Of a DNA stretch of 64,000 nt, positions 30,151-42,055 are shown one piece after another; positions within the stretch are counted from its first letter, which is position 1, and each line of letters opens with the position of its first letter. The stretch comes from Muntiacus reevesi (lineage: Eukaryota > Chordata > Mammalia > Artiodactyla > Cervidae). The stretch spans positions 162,139,198 to 162,203,197 of the forward strand of contig NC_089252.1 of assembly GCF_963930625.1 (NCBI RefSeq), read 5' to 3'. Position numbers and translations under genes: made by a program. The notes beneath the pieces were generated by a model. It was not told where the DNA came from, did not search any database, and saw only the letters and a list, made by a program, of their open reading frames with translations.

Positions 30151-30830
30151 ATGAAAGGAGTTAGAGCAAAATGAGGCACTCTGTGCTCAGGGAAAAACTG
30201 GCAAAACAGGTCTTAAGTGGGCTTCCCGATGGCTCAGGCAGTAAAGAATCCTCTTGCCAGTGCAGGAGACGTGGGTTCGATCTCTGGGTTGGGAAGATCC
30301 CCTGGAGGAGGAAATGTCAACCCGTTCCAGTATTCTTGCCTGGAGAATTCCATGGACAAGGAGCCTGGTGGGCTATAGTCCATGGACTCACAAAGAGTTG
30401 GACATGACTGAGCGTACACCAGCCTCAGCCTGCAAGGAGTTCCGATTGTAGAGCAGAAACGAGGCACTCTGTGCTCAGGGGAAAAGTGGCAGCCAGGTCT
30501 TCAGCTGGTTAGATATTTTCAGGAGCCGATTTTATGAGCCCAATTCTTGTATCTCCTCATATCTAGGAAAGTACTAAGTCCTTCATGGTAACGACTATTC
30601 ATCGTGACTAGCAGAAAGCTTCACAAGGCTAACAGAAACCTTCTGGAAAAATATGTGGTTGTTTGCATGTACTCCGCCTTCACCATAATCACACATATAC
30701 TGACCTTCTCCCCTGCCTCTTTGGAGCAGTTTCTCAGAGCTATTTGAGGTGCTGTCTCCTGGGCTGCAGTCCTCGTTTTGCCCCAGATAAAACTAAACTT
30801 GCAACTCTCATGTTGTGCATTTTTTTAAGT
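30151..30830 (+). mobile_element. Ruminant ERV solo LTR, interrupted by a SINE
   Basis: The right part has an R/U5-like end: CCTGCCTCTTTGGAGCAG, GAGGTGCTGTCTCCTGGGCT, an ATAAAA polyadenylation-like signal and GTTGTGCATTTTTTTAAGTC. This is the pattern of a ruminant endogenous retrovirus LTR of BTLTR1 type. The left part holds a repeat of the U3 phrase GAGGCACTCTGTGCTCAGGG (30173-30192 and 30461-30480), with a Bov-tA between the copies. No gag, pol or env sequence was seen nearby, so it is a solo LTR. Confidence 0.75.
30219..30419 (+). mobile_element. Bov-tA SINE nested in the LTR
   Basis: Complete Bov-tA: GGGCTTCCCGATGGCTCAGG head, CCAGTATTCTTGCCTGGAGA body, GACATGACTGAGCGTAC end. Confidence 0.94.
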
Positions 30831-31029
30831 CAAGACTTCTTTACCTCTTGATTCCTCATTTTTAAAATGTTAACGATTCTAGACTCCTGGAGGGCATTTT
30901 TACAGTATACAGTAAGTAACAATATTTAAACCTGTCTGTGTATGAGAATCACTTGGGATGTTTCTACAATAATGACCCCTGAATATACCATGAAGCTACA
31001 TTTCCCCCAATATAAGACAATACAGGTGT

Positions 31030-31470
31030 CAGGTTATTCACTGTATAACTTCTGCAGCAGCAAAGGACAGGAAACAGAAGTGTTCATCAGTAAGAGACCT
31101 ATTGAATAAACTATGGTACATCCGCACAATGGAGTATTCTTTAGTAATATCGCAAAAGAAAGAATGAGGAATACCTTTTTGAACTAATAGGGAGATTTCC
31201 CAGGATACTATGTTCAGTAAGAAAAAACAAGACATAAAGCAAGGCAAATAGTTTTCTGCATTTGCATAGGCTTGTTTTTTTAAAAAACAAGCAAACAAAC
31301 ACAGGAAATATAAACCAGAATTTAATGAAAATAGTTACCCATAGATAGAGTGGAAACAGAGTCAAGAAGAAAAAGATGGGAACAAGATCTCTAACTTTTT
31401 ATAATGATTTTGACTTCTGAACCATGTAAATGTTTCACATAACCAAAAATAGACAAAATCAAAACCTAAA
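31030..31470 (+). mobile_element. Ancient L1 (L1M) 3' fragment
   Basis: It resembles old mammalian L1 ORF2 3' text: 'aaactatggtacatccgcac' and 'aatggagtattctttagtaa', followed by 'tcagtaagaaaaaac'. Highly diverged. Confidence 0.65.
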
Positions 31471-32284
31471 ACTGAACACAAACAGAAACAAAGGAAACCA
31501 TCAATTGTATAACATAACCTCTCAGGGAAAAGTTATTTCAATAATATATATTTTTGAATACTTGGAATAAATACTTTAAGTTATCATGACTATATCTCCT
31601 TAGTAGGTTATATTCTGAGGGCAAAAGACCTGCAAAGTAACATTAAACTTTACCACACACTGTAGTTAATCTTAGTTTTAATATTGCTTTTAACTGATAC
31701 AATATGCATTGTACGATAAAGTGGACAAGTAAATGTCTTTGTGTGTTATCAAAGGTTTTTCATGTATGTGAAAAGAAGTAGAAACATAGAATTAAAAAAG
31801 TTAAGAAAACTACAGCATTATACCGGAGCTGGAAATATCAATATGACCTTGCGATTCTTCACATGTATTTCCCAGCTCTGTCTTCTGAAAGGGTCTGAAA
31901 GTAATGTCACCCCAGTGACTCTGATCACATCTACCACCTTCCTCTTGATTTTGGAATACCATTTCTTATGAAAAGTGGAGGCTTGTTGAGAAGTGACTGA
32001 TTCCACCTCTGGGACAGGGAAGTACAGGGTGACCCTAGTGTTTCCTGTCCCAGAAGGCAGGGAAGCACTCAAAACCTAATGTGGTTGTGATGAAAGGATT
32101 CAGGAGCCAGCTTGAAGGGCATTCCATGAGCCAGCTTTGAGAGATCTGAACAGCAAAAAGAACCATGCCTGCTCTTGACTGCAACACACCGAGTGAATGA
32201 AAACTGCTGCGTCCATTGTGATGCTTACTAAAAAATAATTCTTTTAAGGGAATAAAGGAAAGAATGTCAGTTAACTGACATTAA
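31471..32284. other. Intergenic, unassigned
   Basis: About 0.8 kb in which the 31810-32200 part has moderate GC and a repeat-like feel ('gagccagctttgagagatct') but no family I can name. No conserved frame or splice sites. Confidence 0.4.
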
Positions 32285-33000
32285 ATAAGGAACAGTATGG
32301 AGAGTCTTTAAAGAACTAAAACTACAGTTACCATATGATCCAGCAGCCCCACTTCTGGGTATAAAACCAGACAGAACTATAATTCTAAAAGATACATGCA
32401 CCCCAAAGTTCAGAGAAGCACAATTTACAATAGCCAAGACATGGGAGCAACCTACATGCCCATCAACAGATGAATGGACAGAGAAGACACGGTGTGTATA
32501 TATATACAGATATATATCCATATATATGGACATCTTCTCCATATGGATGCAATACGACTCCACCATGAAAATGAATGAAATGATGACATTTGCAGCAACA
32601 TGATGAACCTAGACATTATCATTCTAAGTGAAGTAAGTCAGATAGAGAAAAACAAACACCGTATGCTATCACTTATATATAGAACCTTTTAAAAATGATA
32701 CAAAAGAACTTTTTACAAAATAGAAATACACTTACAGACATAGAAAACAAACTTATGGTTTCCAAAGGGGAAAAGGGAGAGGGAGGGGCAAACTAGGAGT
32801 TTGGAATTAACAGATACACACTATTATATATAAAATAAATAAAATAAACAAGAAGGTCTACTGTATGGCACAGGGAAGAATATTCAATATCTTGTAATAA
32901 CCTATAGTGGAAAAGACTTTGAAAAAAAAGTTATATATGGATCACTCTGCTGTATACCGGAAACTAAGACAACCATACTTCAGTAAAAAAGTTGTTTGTT
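32285..33000 (+). mobile_element. L1 3' end
   Basis: The ORF2 tail and 3' UTR of a ruminant-lineage L1: 'catatgatccagcagcccc', 'tttacaatagccaagacatg', 'aagtaagtcagatagagaa', then 'aaacaagaaggtctactg' to the end. It contains an internal TATATA-rich palindromic patch (32495-32530). It is the intact counterpart of the region deleted in the L1 at the left edge. Confidence 0.88.
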
Positions 33001-33367
33001 TTGAAAAAGTAATAAAAAATAAATGTAAGAAGAAATTCCAAAAATACAAAACATGATGTTGCAGCCTTTAGTGTAATAACTAACTCAAGCAAAGACCACC
33101 CAAGCATACTAAAACGACTATGTGCAAATCCACTAGGAAACTGGTCACCCAATGACTGTAAGAAATGACAAATTGTGGAAGGGAAAATGGACCTTTACAG
33201 TGGAGATACTTGTCAGTCACCCCCTAATCAAGTTATCAAATTTAGTGTCAACAATAATGGGACAACTGTGTGTGTCTCATGCTGTGATGCAATATGATGT
33301 ACTTAAGATCAGCTATAAAGTATTCTTCTCAAAAATACTTAACCTTACTTTAATCAAGTTTCTAGAC

Positions 33368-33679
33368 CAGCATTGTCCAATGGAAATATAATGCGAAGCA
33401 CATATGCAATGTAAAAGTTTTTGGTAGCCACATTGAAAAAAGAAATAGGTGATATTAATTTTAATGATGCACTGTATCTAATCCAATATATCCAGAATAT
33501 TATTATTTCAATGTGGAAATCAACATAAAAATCATTAATGAAATATTTCACATTCTTTATCACAAATCCTTGAAATGTGATATGTATTTTACCCTTACAG
33601 CACATCTAGTTTAACGGAGCCACATTTCAATTGCTCAATAGACACATGTGGCTGGCAACTGTCATACTAGACAGCACAG
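33368..33679 (+). mobile_element. Complete non-autonomous hAT-like element
   Basis: Terminal inverted repeats: CAGCATTGTCCAATGG on the left and the complement of CTGTGCTGTCTAGTATG on the right. It is flanked by 8-bp duplications TTCTAGAC (33360-33367) and TTCTGGAC (33680-33687), one mismatch apart. The 8-bp duplication and CAG ends fit the hAT superfamily. The interior matches the common mammalian MER element with 'tagccacatt' and 'cacatgtggctg'. No transposase. Confidence 0.88.
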
Positions 33680-33789
33680 TTCTGGACCTAATTTTCCATT
33701 TGCCCCAAATCCAAGGAACTGAGGTACAAACTGAATAATACCAGGTGGAAACTAAAAGATCTAGAACAAAGGCAAGAAAGTAAACACCT

Positions 33790-36700
33790 CAGTTCAGTTC
33801 ACTCAGTTGTGTCCGACTCTTTGCAACCCCATGGACTGCAGCACACCAGGCTTCCCCATCCATCACCAACTCCTGGGGCTTACTCAAACTCATGTCCATT
33901 GAGTCGGTGATGCCATCCAACCATCTCATCCTCTGTCGTCCCCTTTTACTCCCACCTTCAATCTTTCCCACCATCAGGGTCTTTTCCAGTGAGTCAGTTC
34001 TTCCCATCAGCTGGCCAAAGTATTGGAGTTTCAGCTTCAGCATCAGTCCTTCCAAGGAATATTCAGGACTGATTTCCTTTAAGATGGACTGGGTGGGTGT
34101 CCTTGCAGTCCGAGGGACTCTCAAGAGTCTTCTCCAACAACACAGTTCAAAAGCATCAATTCTCTGGTGCTCAGCTTTCTTTACAGTCCAACTCTCACAC
34201 CCATCAATGACCACTGGAAAAAAACATAGCTTTGACTAGGTGGACCTTTGTTGACAAAGTAATGTCTCTGCTTTTTAACATGCTGTCTAGGTTGGTCATA
34301 ACTTTTTTTCCAAGGAGCAAGCATCTTTTAATTTCATGCCTGCAGTCACCACCTGTAGTGATTTTGGAGCCCCCCAAAATAAAGTCTGTCACTGTTTCCA
34401 TTGTTTCCCCATCTATTTGCCATGAAGTCATGGGACCAGATGCCATCATCTTAGTTTTTTGAATGTTGACTTTTAAGTCAACGTTTTCACTCTCCTCTTT
34501 CACTTTCATCAAGAGGCTCTTTAGTTCTTCTTCACTTTCTGCCATAAATGTGGTGTCATCTGCATATCTGAGGTTATTGATATTTCTCCTGGCAACCTTG
34601 ATTCCAGCTTGTGCTTCCTCCAGTCCAGCATTTCTCATGATGTACTCAGCATATAAGTTAAATAAGCAAGGTGACAATATATAGTCTTGACATACTCCTT
34701 TCCCAATTTGGAAACAATGTGTTGTTCCATGTCCAGTTCTAACTGTTGCTTCTTGACCTGCATACAGATTTCTCAGGAGGCAGGTCAGGTGGTCTGGTAT
34801 TCCCATCTCTTAAGAATTTTCCACAGTTTGTTGTGACCCATACAGTAGAAGGCTTTGACATAGTCAATAAAGCAGATGTTTTTCTGGAACTCTCTCGCAT
34901 TTTTGATGATCCAACAGATGTCGGCAATTCAATCTCTCGTTCCTCTGCCTTTTCTAAATCCAGCTTGAATATTTGGAAGTTCATGCTTCAAGTACTGTTG
35001 AAGTCTGGATTGGAGAATTTTGAGCACTACTTTGTTAATTATGCAATAGTTTGAGCATTCTTTGGCATTGCCTTTCTTTGGGACTGGAATGAAAACTGAC
35101 CTTTTCCAGTCCTATGGCCACTGCTGAGTTTTCCAAATTTTCTGGCCTATTGAGTGCAGCACTTTCACAGCATCATGTCTTAGGATTTGAAACAGCTCAA
35201 CTGGAATTCCATTGCCTCTACTAGTTTTGTTCATAGTGATGCTTCCTAAGGCTCACTTGACTTCACATTTCAGGATGTCTATCTCTAGGTGAGTGATCAC
35301 ACCATTGTGATTATCTGGGTCATGAAGATCTTTTTTTTGTATAGCTCTTTTGTGTATTCTTGCCACCTCTTCTTAATATCTTCTGCTTCTGTCCTTTATT
35401 ATGCCCATCTTTGCATGAAATGTTCCCTTGGTATCTCTAATTTTCTTGAAGAGATCTCTAGGTTTCACATTCTATTGTTTTCCTCTATTTCTTTGCATTG
35501 ATCACTGAGGAAGGCTTTCTTATCTCTCCTTGCTATTCTTTAGAACTCTGCATTCAAATAGGTATATCTTTCATTTTCTCCTTTGCCTTTAGCTTCTCTT
35601 GTTTTCTTAGCTGTTTGTAAGGCCCCTTCAGACAACCATTTTACCTTTTGGCATTTCTTTTTCTTGGGGATGGTCTTGATCACTGCCTTCTATACAATGT
35701 CATGAAACTCTGTCCATAGTTCATTGGGCACTCTGTCTATCAGAACTAATCCCTTGAATCTAGTTCTTACTTCCACTGTATAATCATAAGATTTAGGTCA
35801 TACCTGAATGGTCTAGTGGTTTTTCCTACTTTCTTCAATCTAAGTCTAAATTTGGCAATAAGGAATTCATGATCTGAGCCACAATCAGCTCCCGGTTTTG
35901 TTTTTGCTGACTGTATAGGGCTTCTCCATCTTTGGCTGCAAAAAATATAATCAATCTGATTTCAGTATTGACTATTTGGTGATGTCCATGTGTAGAATCT
36001 TCTCTTGTGTTGTTGAAAGATGGTGTTTGCTATCACCAGAGCGTTCTCTTGGCAAAACTCTGTTAGCCTTTGACCTGCTTCATTTTGTACTCCAAGGTCA
36101 AATTTGCGTGTTACTCCAGGTATGTCTTGACTTTCTACTTTTGCATTCCAGTCTCCTATAATGAAAAGGACATCTTTTTTGGGTATTAGTTCTAGGAGAT
36201 CTTCATAGAACTATTCCTGGTTGGGGCATAGACTTGGATTACTGTGATACTGAATGGCTTGCCTTGTAAACAAGCAGAGATCATTCTGTCGTTTTTGAGA
36301 TTGCATCCCAGTATTACATTTTGGACTCTCTGGTTGACTACGAGAGCTATTCCATTTCTTCTAAGGGATTCTTGCCCACATTAGTACATATAATGGTCAT
36401 CTGAGTTAAATTCACTCATTCCTGTCCATTTTAGTTCACTGATTCCTAAAATGTCAACGTTCACTCTTGCCATCTCCTGTTTGACCACTTCCAATCTGCT
36501 TTCATTCATGGACCTAACATTCCAGGTTCCCATGCAATATGGTTCTTTACAATATTGCATCAGACTTTATCCATCACCAGTCACATCCACAACTGGCTGT
36601 TGTTTTTGCTTTGGCTCCATCCCTTCATTCTTTCTGGAGTTATTTCTCCACTGTTCTCCAGTAGCATACTGAGCACCCACCAACCTGGGGAGTTCATCTT

Positions 36701-36940
36701 TCAGTGTCCTATCTTTTTGCCTTTTTATACTGTTCGTGGGGTTCTCCAGGCAAGCGTACTGAAGTGGTTTGGTGTTCCCTTCTCCAGGGGATCATGACTT
36801 GTCAGAACTCTCCACCATGACCTGTCTGTCTTGGGTGGCCCTACACAGCATGGCTCATAGCTTCACTGAGTTAGACAAGTCTGTGGTCCATGTGATCAGA
36901 CTGATTAATTTTCTGTGATTGTGGTTTTCAGTCTGTCAGG
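33790..36940 (-). mobile_element. BovB LINE, near full length, with partial reverse transcriptase
   Basis: The minus strand runs from the BovB leader near 36940 to the terminal GGGTTGCAAAGAGTCGGACA at about 33805. The longest frame (34806-34204) has the RTE reverse-transcriptase palm with the catalytic YADD motif and downstream text EEELKSLLMKVKEESENV. Other frames carry thumb/connection text. Stops and frameshifts interrupt the protein, so it is not autonomous. BovB is the LINE thought to have entered ruminants by horizontal transfer. Confidence 0.94.
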
Positions 36941-37930
36941 CATCAGTTTTTCAAGGCCACATAGCATCTCCATCACATAGTTCCTCTTTTCCCCTCCTTC
37001 CCTCTCGCCTCCCAGCTTCCTTTTTTCTTATTTTCTTCTTTAAAAACCCTTTTAAAATGTAAAAACTATTCTTAGGTCTGGGGCTGCACAACAAGAGGCC
37101 ATAACATGAACACACTCAATCTGGCACCTGGGACAGTTTACAAGACAACTGACCTGGATTTTTAAAAAAACCAGTGGAAAAAGGGCAGGAAAGAACTAGA
37201 TGGATCCAGGATTAACAGGGGCTGGTAGCTGAAGTCAAAAGTAGGGGGAGAGGGCAGGAGATGAGGCCAGAGAGAGCTGGGCTGGAGTTAGGACTTGCAG
37301 CACTCTGGGAGGCCACAGTGAGAAGTTTAACCATTTTCTTCTGAAAACATGGCTACTCGTCTCACATAAACCAAGCTCTCATTTCAATATCCCCTTGAAA
37401 TCCAGGCAATGCTTGTTAAATGAATCAATTAACCTGCATCATGAAGCAAAGAATTTCAGCATCTAATTCATATTGCTTCTCATGTGCAAGGTTTTTTTCC
37501 TTTAAGTTATCCAGAATGTGTTTTCTGGTTACATTGGAAATTCATTTGTTTTAGTGTGCCTGGATGATATTAAGGCAGCTAACATACTGTGAAGTTATCA
37601 TTAATAAAACCTAAACATTTTACTAGGAGAGTAGGGAGGGAATAAGGTTTAGTGACCTGTTTAATTAACGTGATGAGGTAAAGCATGCAGTTAAGATGCA
37701 GTCATGATAATGATAGTTTTGCAGTTACGGGAAAGCACTTCAAATTAATTTATCCAGGTGAATGTTTAAATTAGCATTTCGTCTGTTTTGTTTATTAAAC
37801 TAGGGCCCAAAGGGGAAGAGCAGAATTAAGAAATGAATTAAATAATAGGATTACCAAAGAGATTGACAGTTATATAAAGAGCAGAAATCCTAATTAAAAG
37901 TGTGCTAGATTTCATTCACTCAAGAGGTAT
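36941..37930. other. Intergenic, unassigned
   Basis: About 1 kb without a gene, RNA or confidently identified repeat. It is AT-rich toward the right. Confidence 0.5.
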
Positions 37931-37934
37931 GCAG

Positions 37935-38062
37935 GGAACTCCACGCATACCATTTGCATGGTCCAGTGGTTAGGACTCTGTATTTTCACTGCCAGTGGGT
38001 TCAATCCCTGCTTGGGAAACTAAGATCCTGCAAGTTTCTGGGTGCAGCCGAAACAAAACAAA
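37935..38062 (+). mobile_element. CHR-type SINE
   Basis: GGTCCAGTGGTTAGGACTCT then GTGGGTTCAATCCCTGCTTG and an (AAAAC)n-like tail. The head is damaged. Confidence 0.85.
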
Positions 38063-38669
38063 ACGAGAAACGTATCTGTGTGGCAGGAAGTGCTACTGCC
38101 CGCTGATACCTCATTCCCCTCTCTTTCCAGGCACCCAGCAGGGCTGCACTTCACCTATTTGGAGTTGATGGAAACCATCTAACTTGGACCAATAAAATGA
38201 TAGCAATGCAGCACTGTAGGGTGGAAGCATTTAACTTTAGGTCTCAACTCTCCTAGCTTTGGTGATCGTGAGAGTGTGAAGTGCAACAAAGAGCCTTTAT
38301 CTAATGGACGGCTGCTCTGGACAGTTCCACGGACCTGCTGTAGGGCCTGAATAAATGAGAAGAAATCTTCGCTGTGTTCATCCACTAAAACAGTGGAGCT
38401 CTTTCTTAAGTCAGCAGGACATAGCCTATCCTTCCTGACATGACACCCGTCACATACTAGATGATGTGTTTGGTGAGTACAGCAAGAGACATAAGGAAAC
38501 AATAATGGCCCTTGCCAAAAGCTTCTATTATTTAATTCAGGTGTGCAGATTTGCAGTTAATGGGACACAGAGCTGGAACACTGTTTTGGGAAATGGATTC
38601 AAAGGAGTTTTGAAAGCTGAAGCATTGTGATAGTGTTGTGCAGTCCCAAAATGGACTTAAAGAAGCAAA

Positions 38670-39085
38670 AAGGGAAATCATATTCAATATTTTATAATAA
38701 CCCATAATGGAGAAGAATATGAAAAAGTATATGTGTGTGTGTGTGTGTGCCCACGCACATGCATGCACGTGCACATACATGCATGCTTAGTCACTCAGTC
38801 ATGTCCAATTCTTTGCAACCCTATGGACTGCAGCCCACGAGGCTCCTCTGTCTGTAGGATTTTTCAGGTAAGAATACTGGAGTGGGTTTCCACTTTCCTC
38901 CTCCAGGGGATCTTCCCAACCTAGAGGTTGAACCTGTGTCTCCTGCTTTGCAGGTAGACTCTTCACCCGCTGAGCAATCAAGGAAGCCCACGTGTGTGCG
39001 TGAGTGTGTGTGTGTGAATCACTTTTCTGTACACTTGAAACAACCACAACATTGTAAATCAGCCACACTTTAATAAACAAGAAAC
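38670..39085 (+). mobile_element. L1 3' end split by a SINE, with (TG)n
   Basis: 'tattcaatattttataataa' to a TG microsatellite (38732-38749), then a Bov-tA, then a second TG tract and the L1 terminus 'cattgtaaatcagccacactt' with 'taataaac'. Confidence 0.82.
38778..38992 (-). mobile_element. Bov-tA SINE nested in L1
   Basis: The minus strand starts GGGCTTCCTTGATTGCTCAG and ends GACTGAGTGACTAAGCATGC. It is inserted between TG/CA-rich tracts. Confidence 0.93.
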
Positions 39086-39925
39086 AAAAAGACTTACTCA
39101 CAATGAGCTGACATCTAATTCCATAGCTCTCTCATCAGAAATCCAGACTCCTGGTAGGTAAGTGGCGATATGCTAGAAATGGACAAAAAAATTCAAGAGA
39201 AAATGCTTTGGGGGAAAAAAGTCTTTTTGACATGTCCAGTTGTCTCACAATATATTATCTGATACACTGCTATGATATTTTTTACAAAGTAATGATGCAC
39301 TATATAGAATAAAAATTTGGCATCAATTTTTGAGGTAAAAGATAAAACTTAGGAGTAACGTCATCTTTTTGGGGACAGATTGTACAATACCTCAAGATCC
39401 CATAAGGCATCTAAGCCCTCTTCTTTGCCATATGGGCATTTCAGCAGAAATGCTGATGAAGTTAACTGACTTTGACATTAAACCCTTGTCTCTAAACTAC
39501 AAAGAAATGGCCCCAGTCACCTCAATTGCAATTCAATTTTGTTTATATCATTACGTAAGTTTTTGCTGAAGCTAAAATATTTGTAGGGCTAAATCCATGC
39601 CCTTCTATTTCTGTTTCACTATGTGAGATTCTAAGTTGTAGGAGAAAATGTTGATAAAAAGTTTTTGCCTCCTTAGACGCTCCTTTCCGAACACACAGTC
39701 AGGCAAGTACCAAAGCCAGAGCGTTCAGCTCTGTTACCACAGGGGGGCGCTGCTGGGAGTCCAGCCCAGGCCAGCTATATTGGTCTTCATCTGTGAGCCT
39801 TATTATGAAAAGTATGGATCTAGTCTTGCGCCATAAGTGAAATAAAAACGGCAAATTTTGGAAAGTATTCGTAAAAAGATTACAACTCCTTTATTCAGTA
39901 AATATAGATTTCAGGACAGTTATCA
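39086..39925. other. Intergenic, unassigned, with one CTCF-like site
   Basis: No gene or repeat recognised. It contains the CTCF-like motif listed separately. Confidence 0.45.
39737..39752 (+). promoter_or_regulatory. CTCF-like site
   Basis: CCACAGGGGGGCGCTG matches the GGGGGCGC part of the CTCF core, but two positions before it differ from the consensus CCACCAGGGGGCGC. It is a candidate only. It lies in otherwise repeat-free sequence. Confidence 0.4.
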
Positions 39926-39927
39926 TT

Positions 39928-40142
39928 CTGGATGGGCTCTCCAGGTGACTCAGTGTAAAGAATCCACCTGCCAATGCAAGAGACGAAGGTTTTATCCCTG
40001 GGTCAGGAAGATCCCCTGGAAAAGGGCATGGCAACCCACTCTAGTATTCTTGCCTAGAGAATTTCATGGATAGAGGAGCCAGGCGGGCTACAGTCCATGG
40101 GGTCACAAAGAGTCAGATGCAACTGAGCATGCATGCATGCAC
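39928..40142 (+). mobile_element. Bov-tA SINE
   Basis: TGGGCTCTCCAGGTGACTCA head, CAACCCACTCTAGTATTCTT body, and a GCATGCATGCATGC microsatellite-like end. Confidence 0.93.
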
Positions 40143-40220
40143 CGTTCTGGGTACTAGAGAAGAACAGTGAACAAAACAGACCAACCTCTGTATATTCTAG
40201 TGAGAGGAGACAGTCCAAGA

Positions 40221-40495
40221 GTTGCTGCTGCTGCTAAGTTGCTTCAGTCGTGTCCGACTCTGTGCAACCCCATAGATGGCAGCCCACCAGGCTCCCCCAT
40301 CCCCGGGATTCTCCAGGCAAGAATAGTGGAGTAGGTTGCCATTTCCTTCTCCAGTGCATGAAAGTGAAAAGTGAAAGTGAAGTCGCTCAGTCGTATCCGA
40401 CTCTTAGCGACCCCATGGACTGCAGCCCACCAGGCTCTTCCGTCCATGGGATTTTTCAGGCAAGAGTGCTGGAGTGGGGTGCCATTGCCATCTCT
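40221..40495 (-). mobile_element. Bov-A2 dimeric SINE
   Basis: Complement of two Bov-A monomers with the linker TTTCACTTTTCACTTTCATG. The left edge is GCTGCTGCTGCTAAG. GTCCAAGAGT is duplicated on both sides. Confidence 0.95.
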
Positions 40496-40617
40496 GAGTC
40501 CAAGAGTAAGTATCAAGAGATATGATTATATAAATATCAATATATTTATATATAAATATATCAAGAGATGATGAGAACTAGGAGCAAAATAATAGTAAGG
40601 GGATAGAGAATGTCTAG

Positions 40618-40745
40618 AGTGGTACTTCCCCAGTGGCTGAGGCTACATGCTCCCAATGCAGAAGGCCTGGGTTCAATTCCTAGTCTGGGAACTAGATTCC
40701 AAATGGTACAACTAAAGGTCCCACATGCTATATCTAAGACCCAGC
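40618..40745 (+). mobile_element. CHR-type SINE, diverged
   Basis: GGTACTTCCCCAGTGGCTGA head, GGTTCAATTCCTAGTCTGGG B-box region, 'cccacatgctat' and 'cccagcacagcc' tail. Confidence 0.82.
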
Positions 40746-41250
40746 ACAGCCAAACAGGTAAATAAATATTACAGTGGAGGCTTGTTGTTTCAGACATGGA
40801 TTGACAGAAATAGAGGCAGAAATATTAAATTGACATTGATAAGACAGTGTTATATTGGCTATGGGATGAATTACTGAACAAAATGAAAGCAAATCAGGGA
40901 ACAAGTAAAAAGCACTATGCTCATGCATTTCATAATCAGCAACAGAAGACTGACTTCACAAGATAGAAATGTATTTGACTATTCCATAGGTGCCACCTTG
41001 TTTAAGAAATCAAGCTGCCTTAAGATTAGCAGGTGTGTTTTCCTGGGTTTATTTTAAATGGCTGAAAAATTTCCTCCATTTGTGACGTGAATTCACATAC
41101 AACATGTACCTCTGCCCAAGGACAAAAAAACCAATAAGCTTATAAAGCACAAGAGAAAAGTAAGATACAAAGAACTAGGTTGCAATAATAAGGCACAAAA
41201 AGAGGAAGGAATGTCTGAGAGACAGACAAGGAGTAAGATGCAGAAAGAGA
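40746..41250. other. Intergenic, unassigned
   Basis: About 0.5 kb with no recognised feature. Confidence 0.5.
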
Positions 41251-41251
41251 A

Positions 41252-41707
41252 TTCAGTTCAGTTGCTCAGTCATGTCCAACTCTTTGCAACCCCATGGAAT
41301 GCAGCACGCTAGGCTTCCCTGACCATCACCAACTCCCAGAGCTTGCTCAAACTCATGTCCATTGAGTTGGTGATGCCATCCAACCATCTCATCCTCTGTC
41401 GACCCCTTCTCCTCCTGCCTTCAATCTTTCCCAGCATTAGGGTCTTTTCCAGTGAGTCAGTTCTTCACATCAGGTGGCCAAAGTACTGGAGCTTTAGCTT
41501 TAGCATCAGTCCTTCCAATGAACACCCAGGACTGATCTCCTTTAGGATGGACTGGTTGGATCTCCTTGCAGTCCCAGGGACTCTCAAGAGTCTTCTCCAA
41601 CTCCACAGTTCAAAAGCATCAATTCTTCTGTGCTCAGCTTTCTTTATAGTCCAAATCTCACATCCATACATGACAACTGGAAAAACCATAACTTTAACTA
41701 GACAGAC
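41252..41707 (-). mobile_element. BovB 3' fragment
   Basis: The left edge is the BovB terminus complement (TTCAGTTCAGTTGCTCAGTC). The frame inside reads the 3' part of the RTE protein, including GCEIWTIKKAEHRRIDAFEL. It is 5'-truncated at about 41707. Confidence 0.92.
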
Positions 41708-41784
41708 CAAACTCAGGATAAAGGAAGCAGATGCAGAGCAGGAAAGAAAAGAATTTTCAAATTCTCCTTTAAGAACAAGTCATG

Positions 41785-42055
41785 GGGACTTCCCTAGTGG
41801 TCCAGTTGCTACGAATCGCCCGCCAATACAGGGGACACTGGTTTGATTCCCAGTTGAGGAACTGAGATCCCCCGTACCCCGGGGCAACTAAGCCTGGGCA
41901 CCATGGCTACTGAAGCCTGGACACTATGGAGCCTGCGCTCCGCAACAAGAGAAGCCAACAGTGAGAAGCCCAAGGACGGCTAGGAAGAGTAGTCCCCACT
42001 CGCTGAAACCAGAGAAAGCCTACACACGGCAACAAAGACTCAGTGCAGCCAGAAA
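41785..42055 (+). mobile_element. CHR-1-type SINE, full length
   Basis: GGGGACTTCCCTAGTGGTCC head, then the long tRNA-unrelated tail with GAAGCCTGGACACTATGGAG, CCTGCGCTCCGCAACAAGAG and CAACAAAGACTCAGTGCAGC. Confidence 0.9.

Noticed and set aside
30151..30830. Complete endogenous provirus
   Set aside because: Only LTR sequence is present; no gag, pol or env text and no second LTR nearby.
34204..34806. 200-codon minus-strand frame with YADD reverse-transcriptase motif as a host gene
   Set aside because: It is part of a degenerate BovB retrotransposon interrupted by stops on both sides.
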